Positions 9,031 through 15,851 of a DNA stretch of 64,000 nucleotides are shown in pieces (positions within the stretch are counted from its first letter, which is position 1; the number at the start of each line of letters is the position of its first letter). The DNA is taken from positions 29,826-93,825 of the forward strand of contig QKGS01000037.1 in assembly GCA_003250355.1 (NCBI GenBank). Reading direction: 5' to 3'. The notes below the pieces were generated by a model that ran no database searches, was not told the DNA's origin, and saw only the letters and a list, made by a program, of their open reading frames with translations. The translations under genes and the position numbers were made by a program. Source of the stretch: Bacteroidota bacterium. Lineage in GTDB: Bacteria; Bacteroidota; Bacteroidia; Bacteroidales; SZUA-534.

Positions 9031-10746
9031 ATGAGAGTAATATTTTTGTTATTAGTATTATGTAATCTGTCAGTATTTGCTCAGCAAAATCGCCATGCGT
9101 TAATAATTGCCATAGGTAATTATAATGAAGAAGTAACAGGTTGGCATAGAATAAATTCTGCTAACGACGTACCTTTAATTGAAAAACAATTAATTAATAA
9201 GGACTTCGACAAAGATAATATAAAATTAATTCAGGATGAAAACGCAACAAAGGAAGGAGTTTTAAATTCCTTCATGTTGTTATTACAAGGTATAGAAAAG
9301 GGTGATGTTGTTTATATTCACTATTCAGGACATGGTCAGCAGATATCTGATATTAATGGCGATGAGATTGATGGATTAGATGAAGCCTTAGTCCCGATTG
9401 ACGCACCTTCAGGTAGCTTATACTATAAGAACTACAATGGAGAAAAGCACATAACAGATGATGAGTTAGGTTCAATTATTTACAAAATCAGGCACAAAGC
9501 AGGACTTAGAGGGCAGGTTATTGTAGTTTTGGATGCATGTCACTCAGGTACAGCAGCGAGGGGTAGTTCGGTGGTGAGAGGCGGTAAAGAGCCTTTTGTT
9601 TTTGAAAAAAACGGGAAAACAACTTTTGCCAATGATGACAAATCGGGTTTTGCAGATTACTCAAATACCCGTTCTATGAATTCTGGGTTAGCACCTTGTG
9701 TAATAATATCAGCATCGCAACCACACCAGTTAAATTTTGAGACAAAAGATGCAAATGGGAGGCAAGTAGGCTCTTTGACTTATTCGCTTGCAAGAACTTT
9801 AAACAACAGTTTCCCTTATAGCACTTATTCAAAAGTGTTTTCAGAAACATTGAAAATAATGAAAGTCCTTGCTCCTTATCAGGAGCCAATGATTGAGGGC
9901 GATGTTAACTATAAGGTATTTAACGGTGAATATACATACCAACAACCTTATTTTAGTATTGAAGAATTAATAAACAAACAAACAATAAAAATTAATGGAG
10001 GTTTAATAGCGGGATTAAATGAAGGTGATTCTGTTGCTGTTTGTTCCGGCGGGGTAGCATCATTAAAAACTGCAGATATACTTAATGCCGGAATAGTTGT
10101 AAGTACCAATAACTATTCGTCTGTAGTAGTTTTAAATAACACTATTCCTAATGAAAGTTTCAGAATATTTAAAACCCACTCAAGTACTCCTGATCTTTCG
10201 TCAGTAATTTTGAATAGCAAATATTACGACCCCGAATATTTTATTGAGCTGGAATTGATACCAGTACATCTTAAAAGAAATAAGATGGGAGGTGCTGAAA
10301 TTGGCAATAATGGTTATGTAGTTGCAGATACGCTTAGTATAACCAATTATTTTGAGCAGGGAAAACTTGTGTTTCCTAAAGAGGTTAGCTTTTTGTTGAA
10401 GTTTACAAACAGTGGAAGTAAAAAAGCTTTTTTTGCTGTAATTGATATTCAGCCCGATAGTATAATTAATCGTGTATACCCATCTAAGAATATGCCGGTT
10501 GAAGAGTGTTACTTACTGCCAGGCATGTCGTTTACACCATCGAATCTTGTTATTAATGGCTTCTCTCCCCCTTTTGGTAAAGAGCATTTTGTTGTTCTTG
10601 CAAATGGCAATCCAATTAATGTTTCTTCTATAATTACACCTGTTACCAATGCACGTTCGTTTACAACAATGCATGGTAGTAGTATCGTTAATCAGTTCTT
10701 TAAAAAAGGATCAGTTACTCTTTACCCGTTTTATATTGAAGAATAG
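9031..10746 (+). CDS. Exported caspase (metacaspase-type, peptidase C14) with C-terminal DUF4384-like domain
   Basis: The protein has 571 residues. A signal peptide (1-17, ending SVFA) is followed by a caspase fold at 21-270. YSGHGQQ carries catalytic His101 and LDACHSG carries catalytic Cys170. An acidic loop (GDEIDGLDEALVPID, about 110-124) is typical of calcium-influenced metacaspases with acidic, basic-residue-binding pockets. Residues 300-571 are beta-rich. The segment around KKAFFAVIDIQPDSI with later VYP resembles DUF4384 domains that follow many bacterial caspases. The gene is divergent from the exported TPR-CHAT gene and precedes the 25-residue-repeat gene. Both catalytic residues are present, so it should be active. 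Its cleavage target and trigger are unknown. Confidence 0.85.
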   Translation: MRVIFLLLVLCNLSVFAQQNRHALIIAIGNYNEEVTGWHRINSANDVPLIEKQLINKDFDKDNIKLIQDENATKEGVLNSFMLLLQGIEKGDVVYIHYSGHGQQISDINGDEIDGLDEALVPIDAPSGSLYYKNYNGEKHITDDELGSIIYKIRHKAGLRGQVIVVLDACHSGTAARGSSVVRGGKEPFVFEKNGKTTFANDDKSGFADYSNTRSMNSGLAPCVIISASQPHQLNFETKDANGRQVGSLTYSLARTLNNSFPYSTYSKVFSETLKIMKVLAPYQEPMIEGDVNYKVFNGEYTYQQPYFSIEELINKQTIKINGGLIAGLNEGDSVAVCSGGVASLKTADILNAGIVVSTNNYSSVVVLNNTIPNESFRIFKTHSSTPDLSSVILNSKYYDPEYFIELELIPVHLKRNKMGGAEIGNNGYVVADTLSITNYFEQGKLVFPKEVSFLLKFTNSGSKKAFFAVIDIQPDSIINRVYPSKNMPVEECYLLPGMSFTPSNLVINGFSPPFGKEHFVVLANGNPINVSSIITPVTNARSFTTMHGSSIVNQFFKKGSVTLYPFYIEE

Positions 10747-10759
10747 ACTTCGAATTATA

Positions 10760-10795
10760 TGTGCAGATGCAGTGCATACTATCGTTTTTACTTTG
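10760..10795 (+). promoter_or_regulatory. Candidate promoter of the repeat-protein gene
   Basis: TGTGCA (10760-10765) and GTGCAT (10772-10777) precede TACTTTG (10789-10795), a near match to the Bacteroidota -7 box. The ATG at 10891 lies 95 bp further on. The layout resembles 2985-3056. Confidence 0.3.
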
Positions 10796-10890
10796 TAATA
10801 AAGTGATGTAAAAATGTTAACTGCTATTTGTTTTAATTCGGGTTAGGTGAAAACCGTATAGAGTAACCACAAATCAAAAAATGATTAATT

Positions 10891-11400
10891 ATGAAACAAT
10901 TCATTTTATTTATTGTAATGACAATGTTTATATCTGATTGTATTAATGCACAGTCCTATAATAGTTCCAGTTCAGTTGATTATTACGGCAACGTTAATAC
11001 AACTTATACAGATCAATATGGTCGGTCAGTTGGAACAAGTAAAACAACCAAAGATTATTATGGTAATGTGAATACTGAGTATTATGACTCATATGGCAGA
11101 AGTATGGGGTCAAGTACAAGTTCAAAAGATTACTATGGTAATAATAATACCAATTATTATGATAGTTACGGTAGATCTGAAGGCTCATCATCGGGGTCAA
11201 CAGACTACTATGGGAATTATAATGAAAACCACTACTCCAACACTGGTATGAATACCGGTAGCAGTAGTTCATCGCAAGATTATTATGGTAATTATAATAC
11301 CCAACATTACGATAGTTATGGAAGGTCTGCAGGTTCTAGTTCTGGCTCTGTAGATTATTATAAAAATTACAACAGTAACTATACACCAAGTAATTGGTAA
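10891..11400 (+). CDS. Exported protein made of 25-residue Tyr/Gly/Ser repeats
   Basis: A signal peptide (1-20, ending CINA) is followed by five consecutive 25-residue repeats starting at residue 30, then a partial sixth. Each repeat begins DYYGN and continues with a YDSYGRS-like element and a Gly/Ser-rich tail. The period is 75 bp. The fourth copy is the most diverged (HYSNTGMNTG). Such low-complexity Tyr/Gly/Ser repeats suggest an extracellular or periplasmic structural, adhesive or substrate protein. A substrate or inhibitor of the adjacent exported caspase is one possibility, but no evidence favours it beyond position. A hairpin terminator follows at 11421-11450. Confidence 0.7.
   Translation: MKQFILFIVMTMFISDCINAQSYNSSSSVDYYGNVNTTYTDQYGRSVGTSKTTKDYYGNVNTEYYDSYGRSMGSSTSSKDYYGNNNTNYYDSYGRSEGSSSGSTDYYGNYNENHYSNTGMNTGSSSSSQDYYGNYNTQHYDSYGRSAGSSSGSVDYYKNYNSNYTPSNW
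10978..11352 (+). repeat. Tandem 75-bp coding repeat, five full units
   Basis: Each unit encodes DYYGNxN, then a YxDSYGRS-like element, then xGSSxSS. The units are in frame and differ by scattered substitutions, so they are not recent duplications. They probably diverged under selection for the tyrosine/glycine pattern. Confidence 0.85.
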
Positions 11401-11420
11401 TGTAAATGGCAGTTAACATT

Positions 11421-11450
11421 GGGCAGAATCGGCTTGCCGGTTCTGCCTTT
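11421..11450 (+). terminator. Hairpin after the repeat-protein gene
   Basis: GGCAGAA pairs with TTCTGCC, with an inner CGG-cttg-CCG. A short T run follows. It probably ends the 10891 transcript. Confidence 0.6.
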
Positions 11451-11528
11451 CAAAATTAAATATGCAATAGTAATTTTAGTTATGAATTAAGAATAGTGTT
11501 ATATTGTACAGCAAATTGTGTTGTACAA

Positions 11529-11984
11529 ATGAAGTTTTCACCTCTTTTTAAAAATAGAATACAAATACCTATAAAGATAGGTTCTGTTTGGCAGGCGCCC
11601 AATAATATATGGACTACAAACTTTGCCAGAAATAAACGTAATTCAGGAATGCATCCAGCTATTTTAGAAAGAATTAATAATGATAAAATTACGGCATATC
11701 TGACTCCAGGAACTTCTCAGGATTATAATAAAGGAACCTGTGTTTTTAAAACACGATTAGCCAATAATATTAAGCAATCATATTTCTTGCTAAGGTTAAC
11801 AATGCCAATAACCGTTAATGAACTTGAAGAGCTTAATATGAGTTGGAATGGTGTTTCACAGCTTTCCGAAAAGCAGGTAGAGGATTTGAAATGGCAGGTT
11901 AAAATGTGTAGTGGAAAGATTATTCATGATGTTCAGATAGAACCCAAAAGCTTTTGGAAAAAATTATGGAAAAAGATAAGGTAA
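11529..11984 (+). CDS. Possible PemK/MazF-fold protein
   Basis: I start at the ATG at 11529 (MKFSPLFKN), since the 11 codons before it look non-coding. The 151-residue protein is cytosolic. Its pattern KIGSVWQAP...HPAIL...KITAYLTPGTS (about residues 17-68) resembles the beta-barrel core of PemK/MazF proteins, where a G-x-I/V-W start, an R/H-P-A-I-V-L strand and a P-x-T-S strand recur. The match is by eye and weak: the usual catalytic Arg and Thr are not certain. It ends with a basic tail (KKLWKKIR). It overlaps the next gene by 31 bp in another frame, so the two are translationally linked. It could instead be a non-toxic SH3-like domain. Confidence 0.4.
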   Translation: MKFSPLFKNRIQIPIKIGSVWQAPNNIWTTNFARNKRNSGMHPAILERINNDKITAYLTPGTSQDYNKGTCVFKTRLANNIKQSYFLLRLTMPITVNELEELNMSWNGVSQLSEKQVEDLKWQVKMCSGKIIHDVQIEPKSFWKKLWKKIR

Positions 11985-12985
11985 ATATTGAAGTTGCGGT
12001 TAATGAAATATGGAAGTGCAGAAATTCTTATAAGTACGGTGCAGATGAATTTCAGGCTGATTCAGATACTTATGTATTGATAGTTGCTGATCCAGACTAT
12101 TTAGGGAGCGATACTTTTGTAAGAGTGCAACCAATTTCGTTTAATATAGACTATAGGTGTGCTGATGATTATTTCATAGAAACAGAAAGCATTTTGGGAG
12201 AAGCATTTATTATTGAGTCATGGAATGAGCAGCCTGTTTTATTAGGAGTTTTAGAAGGGAAGATAGGTGAGTTAAGTATTTCGTTACCAAAGCCTAAAGT
12301 GCAAAATTCTTTTACAAAAGAACAGTTGCGGTTTCGTGAAAGTGAAATTAAAAGGACTGCTTATTTACGGCAGTCGGTATTAACAAGCATGGCTGTAAAT
12401 GAGATTTATTTTGAACGCAAAACTCGCATAAGGACAATAAGGAATCTTTCTATTGCTGCATCATTTATTGGGTTGGGAATGTTTGTTTGGCAGCCACAAA
12501 GATTATCATCAGAAGCTTTTGCCGATAAGTACTATTCTGGATACACTGCTGAGTTTGACTTTTCTAAGTCTGGAGGAGTGTTGTCAAGAGGTAGTTATTA
12601 TTTGCTGCCAAATTACGATTTGCAAACATCTAAAGCCATACAGGATGGAATTGCTGCTTACGAAGATGGCAGATATAAAGATGTGGTTGATAATCTTCGG
12701 GTTATTCAAGCTCTTGAAGAGTACTATCCAGAGGTGTTTTTTATTTATGCGACATCTTTATATAATCTGGGTTACGCTAAAGAGGCTGTAATTGCTTACG
12801 AAATTCTAATGCCAAAGTTAAATACTATTAATTTTAGTTCAGATTTGCTTTTTCAGTTATCGATTGCTTACGTGAATACAGGCAAAAATATTAAAGCAAG
12901 GAGAACACTTAAGGCACTTGAAAGTAATGACTCTGAATACCTTGAAAGCTACCCAGAAATATTAAAAGATCTTAGGTTATATTAA
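11954..12985 (+). CDS. Membrane-anchored TPR protein, partner of the upstream gene
   Basis: The start may be Met1 (11954) or Met5 (11966). Residues about 8-110 form a beta-rich domain with several acidic turns (ADPDYLGSD). A single transmembrane segment is at about 163-180 (SIAASFIGLGMFVW). Residues 225-343 form TPR-like helices (IAAYEDGRYKDVVDNL, then LYNLGYAKEAVIAYE). The topology suggests a cytosolic N-terminal domain and an external TPR domain, or the reverse. With the overlapping upstream gene it forms a two-gene unit. The TPR segment could receive signals related to the exported caspase or CHAT protein, which is inference from position only. Confidence 0.6.
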   Translation: MEKIMEKDKVNIEVAVNEIWKCRNSYKYGADEFQADSDTYVLIVADPDYLGSDTFVRVQPISFNIDYRCADDYFIETESILGEAFIIESWNEQPVLLGVLEGKIGELSISLPKPKVQNSFTKEQLRFRESEIKRTAYLRQSVLTSMAVNEIYFERKTRIRTIRNLSIAASFIGLGMFVWQPQRLSSEAFADKYYSGYTAEFDFSKSGGVLSRGSYYLLPNYDLQTSKAIQDGIAAYEDGRYKDVVDNLRVIQALEEYYPEVFFIYATSLYNLGYAKEAVIAYEILMPKLNTINFSSDLLFQLSIAYVNTGKNIKARRTLKALESNDSEYLESYPEILKDLRLY

Positions 12986-13005
12986 TTATAGTGATTGATT
13001 GTAGG

Positions 13006-14010
13006 TTAGTATTTTTCAATAATGCTTCTAACTCTTTCAATAATTCTTTTTCTTAGTTTTTCCGGTTTTAAAACCTTAACCTTTTCTCCAAACGATAGTA
13101 TTTTAGTTTCAAGCTCATAGTTTGGAATAATATTTAACCTTACATGGAGCTCGCCATTTTCAAGCAGGCTTCCTTTCTGTGTAGGGTGGAGTGGTTTAGT
13201 TTGTATATAGCTTGCTTGTTCTTTAGTAAATAACAATTCAACTGTTTCAGTTTCTCCTTCGGGTACTGTTACTCCTATTACATTAAAAAAGTAATCTTCT
13301 TCCCAATCAATATCATTTTCAATATACTTACCATCTATTATTGAAAATGCTTGAATTCTATCAAGGGCAAATATCCATTTGGGGTTACAAAGCTCAGCAT
13401 TGTATCCTGTAACAAACCAACGGTTATTATATTGCTTTAAGTAATACGGGTGAAAGGTAATAGAGAAAGCATCTTTATCGAAAGGTTTGTAAGTAATATT
13501 TATAACACTCTTGTTCGATATTGCATTAAAAAGAGGCGAAATATGCTCGTATCCTGTATAATCAATATTGCTATCGTAGGCAATTATTTTTTTTTCAGAA
13601 TTATTAAACCCAAACTGGTTTGAGAGCATTGGAGAAACCTCGCTCATCCATTCAAACTGAGGAGCACCTTCAAATCGTTGTAAAACACTAAGAGCCGATT
13701 TTAGTTGTTCTGCTTCTGTAGCATTTAGCGGACTATTGTTTATGGAGAACTTTGAGTCTTCATACCGGTAATAATAGCTCTTGCCTTCTCTGATTGTTTC
13801 AATAGGAGCATTGTAACCGGCATCACTTTTCATAAAAGCAATATCATCACGTAGCTGCCTTGTTTGTATGCCATTTGAATCAGGATCAAAGTCGCTCAAG
13901 GTATCATTTACAGTATCTAGCAAGTTATTAAATGAATAATTTCTTCCTGTATTCCTAAAGCACTTGTCAAGTACTTTGTATCTGATTATTGCATGTTTGT
14001 TGGTAGCCAT
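13006..14010 (-). CDS. WYL-domain transcriptional regulator
   Basis: The protein has 334 residues. The N-terminal 70 residues fit a winged helix-turn-helix (AIIRYKVLDKCF...NNLLDTVND). The middle contains a WYL module (about 150-225): FNAISNKSVINITYKPF, then YYLKQYNNRWFVTGY, then WIFALDRI, with the conserved aromatic and basic ligand-binding positions. A WCX-like C-terminal dimerisation segment follows (TVELLFTKEQ to the end). WYL regulators bind nucleotide or DNA ligands and commonly control phage-defence operons. Two tandem copies of a palindromic 16-bp motif lie just upstream (14044-14075), consistent with autoregulation, and a third lies before the ATPase gene. Confidence 0.9.
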   Translation of the reverse strand: MATNKHAIIRYKVLDKCFRNTGRNYSFNNLLDTVNDTLSDFDPDSNGIQTRQLRDDIAFMKSDAGYNAPIETIREGKSYYYRYEDSKFSINNSPLNATEAEQLKSALSVLQRFEGAPQFEWMSEVSPMLSNQFGFNNSEKKIIAYDSNIDYTGYEHISPLFNAISNKSVINITYKPFDKDAFSITFHPYYLKQYNNRWFVTGYNAELCNPKWIFALDRIQAFSIIDGKYIENDIDWEEDYFFNVIGVTVPEGETETVELLFTKEQASYIQTKPLHPTQKGSLLENGELHVRLNIIPNYELETKILSFGEKVKVLKPEKLRKRIIERVRSIIEKY

Positions 14011-14043
14011 TGATAACGGTTAATTATTATCAAAGCTAACATA

Positions 14044-14077
14044 AAAACATATTTATGTGAAAACATATTTATGTTTT
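14044..14077. promoter_or_regulatory. Tandem palindromic operator of the WYL regulator
   Basis: Two 16-bp units at 14044-14059 and 14060-14075 read AAAACATATTTATGTG and AAAACATATTTATGTT. The second extends to a perfect 8-bp-arm palindrome (14060-14077). The site lies 34 bp upstream of the WYL start codon. The only other copy I found is at 830-845. Confidence 0.6.
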
Positions 14078-14084
14078 TTGATTC

Positions 14085-14882
14085 TTAAAACACAATTTTA
14101 TCCTTCCACCTGCTTTCGAACATAGGGCCCACTGTAATAGTTGGAGTCTGTAGCTTTTTATTTACAACAACTGACTTTTGGGTAACTTCAGTTGTTACAA
14201 ATTCACATAGGTCTCCGTAGCTCAGAAAGCCATTGTTTGATTTCATTTTTTTCAACAGATAATAGGTGAAAAGTCCATGCTGTTCTTTTTCGTATGGAAA
14301 TGCTGTCTCATTACCCGATGAAGCAGTCATAATAATAAGAGATCCTTTTACTTTAGGTATTTGGGGTGTTATTTTAACGCCACGCCCTTTTGTTAAATTT
14401 CCGTTTCTAGCAGCTCCGCTAAAGCAGGCGTCCAAGAATATTGTAGTTGATTTAGTCGGATAATAAGCAAGTTGGTTATAAATGGTATCAAGAGATATTC
14501 CACTTTGCTTTATGGTTGAGTTACCATCAACCGGGAGTATATATGCACCTTTGCTATTTTCATCAGGCATACCATGTCCTGCATAATACACAATTATTTC
14601 AGCCTTCTCTCTATATGCTTTCTGTACATTCTGAATCCATTTAAGTTCATTAAGTAATTGTCCGTAACTGGCATTCTTTATTAAGTGAATGTTCTCTTCC
14701 GGCATTCCCATCATTTTTGTACAGTAGCTTTTAAAAGAGTTTGCATCATTAATAGCATACTTAACTGTTATTTCATTCTTATAGTTTTCATTCCCGATTA
14801 TCAAGGCAAAGCGGTAAGTGTTTACCTTATTTGTTACAGGTATATTTTTGTCAATATCAGAAACAAAACCGTTGCTTTTCAT
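14085..14882 (-). CDS. Caspase (peptidase C14), probably N-terminally truncated
   Basis: The protein has 265 residues. The caspase fold begins at about residue 22 (NTYRFALIIGNENY). VYYAGHG carries catalytic His103 and LDACFSG carries catalytic Cys153. A substrate-pocket strand (TASSGNETAFPY) and a C-terminal TVGP motif are intact, so the catalytic domain looks complete. The frame stays open for 51 codons upstream of the ATG (14883-15035), encoding protein-like sequence (LTVHNLSYKYHYNIT and DQFNINIAYIDVTV) without any ATG, GTG or TTG. The adjacent frame further upstream is also coding-like. Related proteins often carry an N-terminal beta domain before the DIDKNIP segment. The gene therefore seems to have lost its 5' part and any export signal. 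It may be a pseudogene or a reduced cytosolic caspase. Confidence 0.75.
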   Translation of the reverse strand: MKSNGFVSDIDKNIPVTNKVNTYRFALIIGNENYKNEITVKYAINDANSFKSYCTKMMGMPEENIHLIKNASYGQLLNELKWIQNVQKAYREKAEIIVYYAGHGMPDENSKGAYILPVDGNSTIKQSGISLDTIYNQLAYYPTKSTTIFLDACFSGAARNGNLTKGRGVKITPQIPKVKGSLIIMTASSGNETAFPYEKEQHGLFTYYLLKKMKSNNGFLSYGDLCEFVTTEVTQKSVVVNKKLQTPTITVGPMFESRWKDKIVF

Positions 14883-15130
14883 ATTTGCTTCAAAGTCTGG
14901 TACAGTAACATCAATGTATGCAATATTGATATTAAACTGATCAGGTTTATTGTATGTAGCTTGTTCCGTTATGTTGTAATGGTATTTATATGATAGGTTA
15001 TGTACTGTTAACTCACTAGCTGAAAGAGTGGTGCATTATGATTAAGTAGGTTAACAGGAGAAAGCAATGAAAATGTTAACCGAATAGGTAGTTTTTCAAA
15101 TATCGGTAAATGATATCAAATGTTGGTATC
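14883..15130 (-). pseudogene. Remnant of the caspase gene's N-terminal domain
   Basis: Positions 14883-15035 continue the caspase frame without a start codon. From about 15025 upstream, a -1/+1 shifted frame encodes FEKLPIRLTFSLLSPVNLL and APLFQ, which would join to ASELTVHNLS after a single-base indel. No start codon is reachable in either frame. The region looks like a decayed coding sequence, not a regulatory spacer. Confidence 0.4.
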
Positions 15131-15196
15131 TAGTGTCTAAAGCTCTGTTTTTAAACGCATTTGGGGATATTTGAGGGTAAGTGTTAAAATACTAAG

Positions 15197-15614
15197 TGGA
15201 GATGCCGGGAGTCGAACCCGGGTCCAAACAAGGAACTAATAAGCTTTCTACATGTTTAGCTCCAACTTGTTTTTAGTGCATAAGCCGGATTAGAGCCACC
15301 TACTTATACCTTAGTTTCTAAATTTAATTCCAATAGCGAAACAATATTGGAACGATTCCCGAATTTTCTACACCTCCGGTTCGGGGAGCCTCAGGACGGG
15401 GGCTTCCGGGAGATGTCTTGTTTTAGCATCTAATGCTAAATCCGAATAACCTGGGTTATTGGTGCTTAAAGTCTACTAAACTTCGACTAAGCTGCAAGAG
15501 CGTAATTAGATTCGCCAGTTAAAAAAAGTCGATTATTGATATTAACGAGCCAACAAACAAAGCTCGACATGCTTACATACCACTTCAACCTGCTGTCAAA
15601 ACCATGTCATCCCC
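15197..15614 (-). ncRNA. ssrA: Transfer-messenger RNA
   Basis: The ends pair as a tRNA acceptor: GGGGATG at the 5' end (15608-15614) with CATCTCC at the 3' end (15198-15204). The 3' arm carries the T-loop motif (GTTCGACTCCC). CCA is not encoded. The tag frame, at 15487-15516, ends GESNYALAA followed by TAG, the form usual in Bacteroidota. tmRNA rescues stalled ribosomes and marks the unfinished proteins for proteolysis. A -7 box TATATTTG lies upstream at 15653-15660. The accessory region begins within 160 bp of the 3' end, where integrases often insert. Confidence 0.95.
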
Positions 15615-15652
15615 TCAAAGAACTTATACACTTTTTAATTACAAAAAGTGTG

Positions 15653-15660
15653 CAAATATA
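15653..15660 (-). promoter_or_regulatory. -7 element of ssrA
   Basis: TATATTTG on the minus strand is a perfect TAnnTTTG box, followed by CACAC. No clear -33 TTG is seen. The transcript would start near 15647, leaving about 33 nt of leader that contains a hairpin (ACACTTTTT with AAAAAGTGT) to be removed by RNase P. Confidence 0.5.
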
Positions 15661-15780
15661 ACTAAAGTTTATGTTTTTCTCTTTCATTTTTATAAAAACT
15701 TAATCATATGGAGTTCAATTTTATTGCATAGCTCGTGCTTAACATAAGGTTAGGTATTTATATTTTAGAAAAATATTACA

Positions 15781-15830
15781 GCAGAATTTAAACCTTATAA
15801 AAATGAATAATATATTTGCCCAAATTCTGC
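15781..15830 (+). promoter_or_regulatory. Promoter of the DUF2130 gene with an inverted repeat
   Basis: A perfect -7 box TATATTTG (15811-15818) lies between the arms of a 9-bp inverted repeat, GCAGAATTT (15781-15789) and AAATTCTGC (15822-15830). The arms bracket the expected RNA polymerase site, so a repressor could act here. The DUF2130 start codon is at 15852. Confidence 0.45.
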
Positions 15831-15851
15831 ACTTAATAATACTCTAACATA

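Noticed and set aside
10994..11272. A minus-strand frame inside the repeat gene
   Set aside because: It is the antisense of the 75-bp tandem repeat and has no start signal or independent composition.
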